A stretch of DNA of 22,909 nucleotides from Aliterella sp. RAGGC_92 (lineage in GTDB: Bacteria; Cyanobacteriota; Cyanobacteriia; Cyanobacteriales; Chroococcidiopsidaceae): the NCBI GenBank assembly GCA_030826005.1, contig JAPJOW010000045.1, forward strand, positions 1 through 22,909, in the 5' to 3' direction. A model generated the notes under the pieces. The model was not told the DNA's origin. It was given only the letters and a program-made list of their open reading frames with translations, and searched no databases. Position numbers and translations under genes: made by a program. Each line of letters starts with the position of its first letter. The first letter of the stretch is position 1. Positions 7,789-15,088 of this stretch are shown here, piece after piece.

Positions 7789-8661
7789 ATGTTGTCGGAT
7801 TTTAGCTACTTACCTTTAGCAATTCAATTCACTTCTCCTGGCCCAGTTTTAGTTGAAATCGGCCCTGTAACTATTCGCTGGTACGGTTTACTTATCGCTT
7901 CGGCGGTATTAATTGGGATAAACCTATCTCAGTACTTAGCCAAGCGCCGCCAGGTTGACCCCGATTTGTTGGGAGACTTGATTATTTGGCTAATTATTGG
8001 CGCAATTCCCTCAGCACGGTTGTATTACGTCATTTTTGAGTGGTCGCAATACTCCCAACATCCAGAGACAATTATTAGAATTTGGGAAGGTGGGATAGCC
8101 ATTCACGGCGCAATTATCGGCGGTGCGATCGCGGCATTGATTTTTGCTAAAGTCAAAAATATCTCTTTTTGGCAATTAGCAGATTTAGTAGCACCATCCC
8201 TAATTTTAGGACAAGCGATCGGGCGCTGGGGCAATTTTTTCAACTCTGAAGCTTTTGGAAGTCCTACTAATTTACCTTGGAAACTATACATCCAACCCCA
8301 ATATCGTCCCGCTCAATTTGCCGATGTAGCTTATTTTCACCCAACATTTTTATACGAGTCGCTGTGGAATTTAATGGTATTTGGCTTGCTTTTGACGCTG
8401 TTTTTTCGCGGATGGAAAGGAAGACAACTCAAAACTGGGACGTTATTTTTGGTTTATTTAGTTGCTTATAGCTTGGGACGGTTGTGGATTGAAGGTTTGC
8501 GTACCGATAGCTTGATGCTGGGATGGTTGAAGATGGCTCAAGTTGTCAGTTTAGTTTGTATTAGTTTAGGATTAGCGGGACTAGCCTGGCTGTACGCCTA
8601 CAAGCGCTCTTTACCCGATGTTGCACCCGTGAGAAATAAAGAGCCATTGTCTCAAAGATAA
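7789..8661 (+). CDS. lgt: Phosphatidylglycerol-prolipoprotein diacylglyceryl transferase
   Basis: 290 residues and about seven hydrophobic segments. Lgt moves a diacylglyceryl group from phosphatidylglycerol to the lipobox cysteine of prolipoproteins in the cytoplasmic membrane, the first step of lipoprotein maturation. The family signature GRWGNFFNSEAFG lies at 145-157, with Arg146 and Asn149. Tyr32 (RWYGL), His106 (IHGAIIGG) and Arg238 (EGLRTDSLML) correspond to E. coli Tyr26, His103 and Arg239. HPTFLYESLWNL (184-195) is also conserved. The ATG has GAGGA nine bases upstream, supporting this start. The charged C-terminal tail is short and variable, as expected. cobM follows on the same strand after 122 bases. 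Confidence 0.97.
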   Translation: MLSDFSYLPLAIQFTSPGPVLVEIGPVTIRWYGLLIASAVLIGINLSQYLAKRRQVDPDLLGDLIIWLIIGAIPSARLYYVIFEWSQYSQHPETIIRIWEGGIAIHGAIIGGAIAALIFAKVKNISFWQLADLVAPSLILGQAIGRWGNFFNSEAFGSPTNLPWKLYIQPQYRPAQFADVAYFHPTFLYESLWNLMVFGLLLTLFFRGWKGRQLKTGTLFLVYLVAYSLGRLWIEGLRTDSLMLGWLKMAQVVSLVCISLGLAGLAWLYAYKRSLPDVAPVRNKEPLSQR

Positions 8662-8673
8662 ATTTTCAAAAAA

Positions 8674-8700
8674 AAGCTCTAGAGTCAAAGTCTAGAGCTT
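8674..8700 (-). terminator. Strong intrinsic terminator, oriented leftward
   Basis: A perfect 10-base stem, AAGCTCTAGA at 8674-8683 and TCTAGAGCTT at 8691-8700, with loop GTCAAAG. The plus strand has six further As immediately to the left (8668-8673) but no T-tract on the right. The hairpin-plus-U geometry therefore works for leftward (minus-strand) transcription and poorly for lgt. The nearest minus-strand gene upstream is the GH57 gene ending at 9802, beyond cobM. It may also give weak 3'-end protection to lgt mRNA. Confidence 0.65.
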
Positions 8701-8783
8701 AACCAGGGTGCATCTACCATTTATGACTTCATAAGTAGATAACTCCATTCCGCAAAAAAATAAAAATTAGTAAAAGTTTTTTT

Positions 8784-9590
8784 ATGTCTCAGTCCGAACT
8801 ACTTTTTAGCGCGCCGATTACTCCCTTAGCACCAGCCGTTTACCTTGTCGGTGCTGGCCCTGGCGACCCCGATTTGCTTACAGTCAAGGCGCAAAAACTT
8901 TTAACTCAAGCAGATGTAATTTTATTTGCAGATTCTTTAGTACCCAAGCAGATATTGCAATGGTGTCGCCCCGATGCGGAGATTATTCGCACCGCTAATA
9001 AAACTTTAGAGGAGATTTTGCCTTTAATGGTGGAACTCGTGCGATCGCATAAATCGGTAGTTCGTTTGCAATCGGGAGATCCGAGCCTTTACAGCGCCAT
9101 CCACGAACAAATGCAAGCGTTAGCGGAAGCGGATATTCCCTTTGAAGTTATCCCCGGAATTAGCGCTTTTCAAGCCGCCGCCGCCAAACTAAAAATAGAA
9201 TTAACCGTTCCGGGACTGGTACAAACAATCATACTTAGTCGGATTAGCGGACGCACTCAAGTACCCGCTACGGAAGAATTAGCTTCTTTAGCCGCCCATA
9301 AAGCTAGTTTGTGCTTATATCTAAGCGCTCGTCATATCGAAAATGCTCAAGCTCAATTATTAGAACACTACGCGCCATCAACGCCTGTCGCTATTTGCTT
9401 TCGTTTGGGTTGGGTAGATGAAAAGATTTTAGTTGTATCTCTAGACAAAATGGCAGAAGTCACCCAACAAGAAAACCTAATTCGCACAACATTGTATGTA
9501 ATTAGTCCAGCATTGCAGGAAACCAAAGGGCGAAGTCGTTTATATCATCCCGAACACAATCATTTATTTCGTCCTGAGAAAAATACTTAA
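8784..9590 (+). CDS. cobM: (Cobalt-)precorrin-4 C11-methyltransferase
   Basis: 268 residues of the tetrapyrrole (corrin/porphyrin) methylase family. It methylates C11 of precorrin-4 using SAM in corrin-ring assembly; cyanobacteria generally use the early-cobalt route, where the equivalent is CbiF acting on cobalt-precorrin-4. The SAM-binding GAGPGDPDLLT is at 23-33, RLQSGDPSLY at 94-103 fits the CobM/CbiF group, and EVIPGISAFQAAAA follows. There is a slightly long N-terminal lead of about 15 residues before the core. Transcription with lgt is plausible but unproven, and as I recall the two genes are neighbours in several cyanobacteria. cobM versus cbiF cannot be settled without seeing the rest of the pathway. 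Confidence 0.93.
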   Translation: MSQSELLFSAPITPLAPAVYLVGAGPGDPDLLTVKAQKLLTQADVILFADSLVPKQILQWCRPDAEIIRTANKTLEEILPLMVELVRSHKSVVRLQSGDPSLYSAIHEQMQALAEADIPFEVIPGISAFQAAAAKLKIELTVPGLVQTIILSRISGRTQVPATEELASLAAHKASLCLYLSARHIENAQAQLLEHYAPSTPVAICFRLGWVDEKILVVSLDKMAEVTQQENLIRTTLYVISPALQETKGRSRLYHPEHNHLFRPEKNT

Positions 9591-9691
9591 GATATTGCTG
9601 GCGATCGCTACACTAGAAATTATCAATTAAAGCGATCGTCAGTTGCAAAAGCCTAGCTCGTTTAGGGTTTTAATCCAAGGCTGATAGCTAA

Positions 9692-9709
9692 AGTCGGCGG
9701 AAGCCGACT
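9692..9709. repeat. GC-rich hairpin between convergent genes, likely dispersed repeat or bidirectional terminator
   Basis: AGTCGGC (9692-9698), loop GGAA, GCCGACT (9703-9709), flanked by TAA/TAAA-like bases. A GNRA-type tetraloop closes a 7-base GC-rich stem. It lies between the 3' ends of cobM and the GH57 gene. There is no long T-tract on either side, so terminator function is uncertain. Hairpins of the type AGTCGGC...GCCGACT are common dispersed repeats in cyanobacterial genomes. Confidence 0.5.
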
Positions 9710-9801
9710 AAAGAAAAAATTTTAGACTTTTCAAGAGGTCTACTATACTTATTTGCCTATGGATTTTTTGGGCTAAAGACGGTATGGCTTGAAAGCGAAA
9801 A

Positions 9802-11391
9802 TTACATCGGACGATAAACGCGGTAATTAATTTGGGGGAAAATATTGTCTATTTCTTCAACTTTTTCTAGCCACCCGCTATCAATTTTGCCGATATTGAT
9901 GTCTTCGTAGAGCTTATTAAACCGCATTAAGTGCGATCGCGTCCTTCTCACAGCATAGGGAACCATCGTTCCCGTCCGCATAATAAACGCCCAATCAGAG
10001 GATTGTGCGAGTAATAGTTCTCTAGCGGCTTGATTTAAAGCTTTCCACTCTAATTCATCGGCGGGTTCTCTGCGCCCAAGTTCGATCATGCGTTCGGCGG
10101 CTTTGTGCAAGTGAGGATAAACCCAAGCATTAGTTTCATTTAACCAATACTCGTGAAAGCCTTTAAATCCCCAACTAGACTGAGATGGACGGCAAACTTG
10201 TTGAGTGGGATTTTCTCGTAAATAGTCTGCTAAGTGAGTCATTTTATAAGTTCCCTGATCGTACCAAGACTTGCGATACAAGTAATCAATAAACCAAGGG
10301 CCTTCATACCACCAGTGACCAAAGAGTTCCGCATCGTAAGGAGAAACAACAATGGGCGGGCGCTGCATTATCCCGTGCAAATTGCGGACTTGTTGCTCTC
10401 GATTGTACATATAATTGGCGGCGTGTTCGGCGGCTTTTTCTTTTGCCCAGTAGGGATCGTAGAGAGCTTTATCCGATAATCCCAAACCCCGCCCAGTGAT
10501 TTTATGGTATTTTACCCCGGTATTTTTGCGTTGACCGTTGGGCATAATAAAGGGCTTAATGTATTCGTACTCAGCTTCCCAACCCAAATCTTTGTAAAAT
10601 TCGCGGTATTCTGCCGCTCCTGGATAGCCTACTTCAGACGACCACACCTGTTGAGACGATTCGTGGTCGCGTCCAAAAACTGCAACTCCAGTTTCGGTAA
10701 AGATTGGCGCGTAGCTACCAAAACGCGGGCGCGGACGGGCGTAGAGAATGCCATGCCCATCGGTAAGGAAGTAGCGCAAGCCCGCATCGGCTAACATCCG
10801 CTCTAGCCCCTCGTAGTAGGCGCATTCGGGCAACCAAATACCTTTAGGCGGGCGACCAAAAGTTTGCTCGTAGTGTTCGCAAGCTACTTGAATTTGCGCC
10901 CATACCGCTTGGGGGTACATTTTCATCAGGGGCAAATAGCCGTGAGTAGCGCCGCAGGTAATAATTTCGAGGTTGTTAGAGTCTTGAAATTGCTTAAACG
11001 CGGTCACAAGATCGCCTTTGTAGCGTTCCCATAGTTTCCGCGCGTTGGCAAATTCTTTAACGTAATACTCAGCTAGGTAGCGGATGTGACCGTTATTGAC
11101 ATTGCGATCGGCTTCTAGAGCGACTAATTCTTCTAACTGATTTAAGTGCAGGTCGTAGCGCTCTTGCAGCAACTCATCGCGCAGCATGGATACCAATGGC
11201 GGTGTCATGCTCATGGTAATTTTGAAGTCGATGCCGTCTTGCTTTAAGCCTTCAAATACTTGCAGTAAGGGAATATAGGTTTCGGTAATAGCTTCATAAA
11301 GCCATTCTTCCTCTAAGACATAATCGCTTTCGGGGTGACGGACGAAGGGTAAATGAGCGTGGAGAACAAGAGCGACATAGCCAATAGCCAT
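9802..11391 (-). CDS. GH57 1,4-alpha-glucan branching enzyme
   Basis: 529 residues from the ATG at 11389-11391 (MAIGYVALVLHAHLPFVRHP); a TTG 12 codons further upstream keeps the frame open but gives a non-conserved leader, so I reject it. GH57 branching enzymes transfer alpha-1,4 glucan segments to alpha-1,6 branch points in glycogen. LHAHLPFVRHPE near the N-terminus is the first GH57 conserved region. The nucleophile is Glu189 in GIWLPECAYYEG and the acid/base is Asp353 in VVSPYDAELFGHWWYEG. Length and motifs match the branching-enzyme group and not the alpha-amylase or 4-alpha-glucanotransferase groups. It stands alone on its strand, converging on cobM. Cyanobacteria usually also have a GH13 GlgB, so this may be an accessory activity. 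Confidence 0.93.
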   Translation of the reverse strand: MAIGYVALVLHAHLPFVRHPESDYVLEEEWLYEAITETYIPLLQVFEGLKQDGIDFKITMSMTPPLVSMLRDELLQERYDLHLNQLEELVALEADRNVNNGHIRYLAEYYVKEFANARKLWERYKGDLVTAFKQFQDSNNLEIITCGATHGYLPLMKMYPQAVWAQIQVACEHYEQTFGRPPKGIWLPECAYYEGLERMLADAGLRYFLTDGHGILYARPRPRFGSYAPIFTETGVAVFGRDHESSQQVWSSEVGYPGAAEYREFYKDLGWEAEYEYIKPFIMPNGQRKNTGVKYHKITGRGLGLSDKALYDPYWAKEKAAEHAANYMYNREQQVRNLHGIMQRPPIVVSPYDAELFGHWWYEGPWFIDYLYRKSWYDQGTYKMTHLADYLRENPTQQVCRPSQSSWGFKGFHEYWLNETNAWVYPHLHKAAERMIELGRREPADELEWKALNQAARELLLAQSSDWAFIMRTGTMVPYAVRRTRSHLMRFNKLYEDINIGKIDSGWLEKVEEIDNIFPQINYRVYRPM

Positions 11392-11654
11392 AGGAATCTC
11401 AATTGATGGGGTGTAGTAGTCGTGCAATTACCTAAAGGGTAGCGCCAAGGGCAATCGCGTTTTAGCAACTAGATATTTTAAGAATTTTATGCCGAAAGAG
11501 GTACAGGAGAAACCGTAAGTTGCGATCGCTATAGGTTCTTACTTTCGATTGAAGCCAATAAGCGCTAAGTCGAAGCGTTAGATAGATGTTTTTCAGCTTA
11601 CTTTTTAATTACAACTATGGCTAGAGATGTAATTTTAGCGATCGCCCCGTCATC

Positions 11655-12770
11655 ATGACCAACCTGGAAAAACAACCAAAAAATCCGCCTTCTTTATTCG
11701 ATTACGTAACTAAAAGCGTTGCCGAGATAGGTGAAGCGGCTTTCCGCAAGGCTTTAGATGCGGGACAAGAAGCGGCGGATCTCACCCACGATTTGCTCTC
11801 GCAAGTAACTAAAGGTGCGGGAGAAACTATCGATAGTGTAGGCAGTAATTGGTTTGTGCGACGATTGACTCGCTTTCTCAATCTCGATTGGCTGCTCGGT
11901 GCGGCGGATAGCGTCGATGTTGCCAAAGCTCAAAGCGCAGTTAAAAAGCTCCAGCAAGAATATCCCCACGAATCACCAAGCCAAATTGCTCATCGCATCA
12001 TGGTAGAAAAAGCTACTCAAGCGGGGGGTATTGGGCTTGCCAGCAGCCTTTTACCAGGAATAGCTCTAGCTCTGTTGGCGGTGGATTTAGCAGCGACAAC
12101 GCGCTTGCAAGCAGAGATGATTTATCAAATTGCGGCGGTGTATGGACTTGACTTGAAAGATCCAGAGCGTCGCGGTGAAGTTTTAGGCATTTTTGGTTTA
12201 GGACTTGGTGGCAGTCGGTTACTAAAAGCTGTAGGCTTGGGTTTGCTGAGAAATGTACCTTTTGCGGGGGCAACTATTGGCGCAAGTTCTAATGCTGCCA
12301 TGTTGTATTCTTTGGGCTATGCTGCTTGTAGATTTTATGAAGCCAAGTTAAAGTCTCCCCAACAAGTAGAGTCAACAACTATTAACGATCTCAAACAACA
12401 AAGCGATAAATATTTAGAAACAGCGATCGCCCAGCAAGTTGTCATGGATCGAATTTTAGTCCATACAATTTTAGTTAGTCATCCTGCTAAGTCTTGGGAA
12501 GAACTATTACCCCAACTGCAAGCAATCAACCTCAGTCCAACTTCGCTTAAGGTTATTGCTGAGGATTTCAAATCGCCCTTACCTTTAAGTACGCTACTCA
12601 ATCAACTCAACCGCGACTTTGCAATTCCGTTACTCGCTCAATGTTACCGAATTGTCGAAGCTGATGGCGTGCAAACTCCTGTGGAAACTGAAGTTATCAA
12701 TGCGATCGCCCGTCACTTTGACCTTGACCTAAATTCTATTAAGTCAATGATGAACGAGCCGATATCTTAA
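11655..12770 (+). CDS. EcsC-family protein with C-terminal TerB-like domain
   Basis: 371 residues. The middle (about 105-230) matches the EcsC family: SPSQIAHRIMVEKA, a glycine-rich hydrophobic segment GGIGLASSLLPGIALALLAVDLAATTRLQAEMI (written here only as landmarks 124-156), YGLDLKDPERR, and a second apolar stretch at 176-222 that may be one or two membrane-associated helices. The C-terminal 110 residues look like a TerB-type helical domain, with CYRIVEADGVQTPVETEV and INAIARHFDLDL. No catalytic residues are recognisable and the role is unknown; membrane association is inferred. The N-terminal 100 residues are amphipathic and charged. It is not obviously linked to either neighbour. A perfect AT hairpin follows the stop codon. 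Confidence 0.82.
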   Translation: MTNLEKQPKNPPSLFDYVTKSVAEIGEAAFRKALDAGQEAADLTHDLLSQVTKGAGETIDSVGSNWFVRRLTRFLNLDWLLGAADSVDVAKAQSAVKKLQQEYPHESPSQIAHRIMVEKATQAGGIGLASSLLPGIALALLAVDLAATTRLQAEMIYQIAAVYGLDLKDPERRGEVLGIFGLGLGGSRLLKAVGLGLLRNVPFAGATIGASSNAAMLYSLGYAACRFYEAKLKSPQQVESTTINDLKQQSDKYLETAIAQQVVMDRILVHTILVSHPAKSWEELLPQLQAINLSPTSLKVIAEDFKSPLPLSTLLNQLNRDFAIPLLAQCYRIVEADGVQTPVETEVINAIARHFDLDLNSIKSMMNEPIS

Positions 12771-13094
12771 GCGTATACCTTTAGTTGCTATAACCAAAAA
12801 TATTGGCAAATATTTTTAAACTTAGTGCAGCTAAACGTGCTAGTAGCGTTCTTAGCTTTTGATGAGTAGCTGTAGATTAAGTCAATGTTAATGCTCGGTT
12901 GACCAGTCGTTAATTTGGGATTGGTAAGTTTATCTTGGGCTTCGCGGCTAAATCAAGTGATACTAATAATCTTTTAGTTAAAAGCACGACTACTTAATCT
13001 AAAAAAGTAGTTTTATTTAATTTAAAAGTATGACATTTGCTTAGTTTTATTTGCGTTGTCCCGTGTGGAACAAAGTAATTGCAAAAAACCCAAG
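12771..13094. other. Gene-free interval upstream of phoD (324 bases)
   Basis: Apart from the hairpin at 12796-12817 there is no reading frame or RNA gene I can support. Two octamers fit the cyanobacterial Pho-box half-site pattern PyTTAAPyPyT (CTTAATCT at 12993-13000 and TTTAATTT at 13016-13023), but their 23-base start-to-start spacing misses the 22 expected for a tandem array, and the central unit is absent. No confident promoter call. Confidence 0.4.
12796..12817. terminator. AT-rich hairpin after the EcsC-family gene
   Basis: AAAAATATT (12796-12804), loop GGCA, AATATTTTT (12809-12817): a perfect 9-base stem starting 26 bases past the stop codon. Because the A- and T-tracts form the stem itself, it could act in either direction. 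The stem is weak for lack of G-C pairs. Confidence 0.45.
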
Positions 13095-14669
13095 ATGGAC
13101 AACTTTAATTTTGAACGTCTGCTATCAAGTAAGCTCAAACGCCGTAGCTTGTTAGTAGGAGCAGGAGCATTAACTGGAATTGCAGTCGCGCATCAGCATT
13201 CAACTAAAGTAGTTGCCCAACCAATCCTATCAGCCTACCCATTTAGTCTAGGTGTAGCGTCAGGAGATCCGCTCCCAGATAGTGTAGTGTTGTGGACTCG
13301 CCTAGCTCCTAGTCCTTTGGACGGCGGTGGAATGCCTCCTTATCTCGTACCCGTACAGTGGCAAGTATCGGCTAACGAAAGCATGAGCCAAATTGTGAGA
13401 AGCGGGACGGTAAATGCCAGACCAGAATTAGCCCATTCCGTAAGAGTAAATGTACGCGGGCTTAGACCTGAGCGGTGGTACTGGTATCAATTTAAAGTAG
13501 GCAACGAATTAAGTCAAATTGGACGCACTCGCACCGCGCCAGCTAGAGGAAGTTTCCCCAAGGAGTTACGCTTTGCCTTTGCTTCTTGTCAAGACTGGCA
13601 AAATGGCTACTTTACTGCCTATAAACACATGGCAGCCGAAGACTTAGACTTGGTTGTGCATTTGGGCGATTATATTTACGAATACGGCCCTCAAGTTGGA
13701 GGGCCGCGCCAGCATAATAGCGAAGAAATCGTCACCCTTGATGACTATCGCAACCGCTATGCTTTATACAGAACCGATCCAGATTTGCAAGCAGTTCATG
13801 CAGCTTTTCCTTGGATAGTTACTTGGGATGACCACGAAGTCGATAACAACTACGCGGGTGCGATCGCCGAAGATGACCAAAGCCAGCAAGAATTATTGAC
13901 GCGACGCGCTAATGCTTATCAGGCGTACTACGAACATATGCCTTTACGTCGCTCGTCCAAACCCGATAGGTCAGATATGCAGTTATATCGGCGTTTTACT
14001 TTTGGTAATTTAGCTGAGTTTAATGTCTTAGATACTCGCCAATACCGCAGCGATCAACCTTGTGGTGATGAACTCAAACCCCGTTGCGAAGCAGCTTTTG
14101 ACTCAAATGCTACAATGACAGGACTTGAGCAAGAGCGCTGGTTGTTGGAGGGATTAAATAGCTCAAAGGCGCGTTGGAATGCGATCGCTCAACAAACTAT
14201 GTTGGCAGAGTATGACTTTGATGCACGTCCTGAAGTTGAAGTATTCAACGTCGATCAATGGGATGGTTATGTTGCCGCTCGCAGTCGATTGCTTGACTTT
14301 TTGGATAAGCAAAAACCAGCAAATCCAGTTGTAATTACAGGGGATATTCATTCAAGTTGGGTACACGATCTCAAGACAGACTTTAGCAAGCCAGATTCGC
14401 CGACCGTAGGTACGGAGTTTGTTGGAACTTCGATTGCATCTGACTTTCCTAGTGAATTTATAGCGCCAGTAACCGCAGCTTTAGTTGACAATCCTCATAC
14501 TAAATTTTTTGATGGTGCTTTTCGCGGGTACGTTCGTTGTAATTTAAACCGCCAACGTTGGCAGAGCGACTATCGAGCAGTATCTTCAATTGTCGATCGC
14601 AATGCAACCATCAGCACCTTAGCATCGTTTGTAGTTGAAAATGGGCAACCGGGCGCTCAACGTATATAA
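13095..14669 (+). CDS. phoD: PhoD-type alkaline phosphatase/phosphodiesterase, Tat-exported
   Basis: 524 residues from the ATG at 13095; the frame is open 13 codons further up to a TTG, but the ATG places a compact twin-arginine signal (KRRSLLVGAGAL, arginines 16 and 17) near the N-terminus, with a likely cleavage after VVA at about 41. PhoD enzymes hydrolyse phosphomonoesters and diesters in the periplasm, using calcium and iron, and are typically induced by phosphate starvation. Family motifs occur in order: GVASGDPLPDSVVLWTRL, FAFASCQDWQNGYF, VVHLGDYIYEYG, TWDDHEVDNNYAG, LEFN-type VLDTRQYR, and VVITGDIHSSW. Length is normal. Tat export fits a metal-loaded folded enzyme. Regulation by PhoB is likely by family but not convincingly shown upstream. 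A good terminator follows. Confidence 0.95.
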   Translation: MDNFNFERLLSSKLKRRSLLVGAGALTGIAVAHQHSTKVVAQPILSAYPFSLGVASGDPLPDSVVLWTRLAPSPLDGGGMPPYLVPVQWQVSANESMSQIVRSGTVNARPELAHSVRVNVRGLRPERWYWYQFKVGNELSQIGRTRTAPARGSFPKELRFAFASCQDWQNGYFTAYKHMAAEDLDLVVHLGDYIYEYGPQVGGPRQHNSEEIVTLDDYRNRYALYRTDPDLQAVHAAFPWIVTWDDHEVDNNYAGAIAEDDQSQQELLTRRANAYQAYYEHMPLRRSSKPDRSDMQLYRRFTFGNLAEFNVLDTRQYRSDQPCGDELKPRCEAAFDSNATMTGLEQERWLLEGLNSSKARWNAIAQQTMLAEYDFDARPEVEVFNVDQWDGYVAARSRLLDFLDKQKPANPVVITGDIHSSWVHDLKTDFSKPDSPTVGTEFVGTSIASDFPSEFIAPVTAALVDNPHTKFFDGAFRGYVRCNLNRQRWQSDYRAVSSIVDRNATISTLASFVVENGQPGAQRI

Positions 14670-14695
14670 CTGCAAGCATTGGCTAACTTTCTATG

Positions 14696-14734
14696 GAAAG
14701 CTTGAAATCTCAAGGTAAATAATTTTAAGCTTTC
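14696..14734 (+). terminator. Intrinsic terminator of phoD
   Basis: GAAAGCTTGAAAT (14696-14708) pairs with ATTTTAAGCTTTC (14722-14734) over 13 bases with one G-U wobble and a 13-base loop. It is followed by the pyrimidine-rich TTCTTTCTGTTTTT. It starts 27 bases after the phoD stop codon. Confidence 0.65.
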
Positions 14735-14958
14735 TTCTTTCTGTTTTTAGGTGCGATCGCCTATTTTTCCATAAAATCGCGCTTGAAACTACAAGAATTT
14801 TTTAAAACCAACCAAAACACTTATTTAAAGTTTGTATGAATACTTAGAGCGATCGCGGGAATTGCTCGGTAAGGATTTGAAGAACTAGATATATAAAGCT
14901 AACCTTGCATATTGCCGCTTATCAGACTGAGAGCTTGTTAATAGGTGCTATGGAAGGC

Positions 14959-14990
14959 TTTAACTTAAAATTTAGAACATTTAAGTTAAA
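14959..14990. promoter_or_regulatory. Inverted repeat upstream of the antiporter gene
   Basis: TTTAACTTAAA (14959-14969) and TTTAAGTTAAA (14980-14990) are perfect inverted copies separated by 10 bases, 98 bases before the antiporter start. This could be a two-fold operator or an AT hairpin in the leader. No regulator can be named. Confidence 0.35.
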
Positions 14991-15088
14991 ATTGCTTAGT
15001 TTTCTATCTTCAATACAATTATCTTGACAGACGGAAGTTATTTGCAGAATCATCAGAAGACACATCGGATTATTGGATTGGGGAAACT

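Larger units (their letters stand above)
14670..15088. other. Gene-free interval between phoD and the antiporter (419 bases)
   Basis: It holds the phoD terminator at 14696-14734, two HIP1 octamers, and an 11-base inverted repeat at 14959-14990 in front of the antiporter gene. I see no reading frame or RNA gene. The antiporter promoter should lie in the right half. Confidence 0.5.

Noticed and set aside
8662..8783. Cobalamin riboswitch before cobM
   Set aside because: The gap is only 122 bases and is largely accounted for by the hairpin at 8674-8700; no B12-box-like sequence was seen.
10234..10794. Two plus-strand open frames inside the GH57 gene
   Set aside because: They are antisense shadows of a gene with intact catalytic motifs and have no plausible starts or domain signals.
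9802..11427. TTG start for the GH57 enzyme at 11427
   Set aside because: The extra 12 residues are not family-like, while MAIGYVALVLHAHLPF from the ATG at 11389-11391 matches the expected N-terminus.
12993..13023. Possible Pho box upstream of phoD (CTTAATCT and TTTAATTT)
   Set aside because: Only two octamers fit, the spacing is 23 instead of 22, and the middle unit does not match. Such AT-rich octamers are common in this composition.
13056..13094. TTG start for PhoD at 13056
   Set aside because: It would put 13 polar residues before a complete Tat signal. The ATG at 13095 is simpler, though there is no strong ribosome binding site for either.
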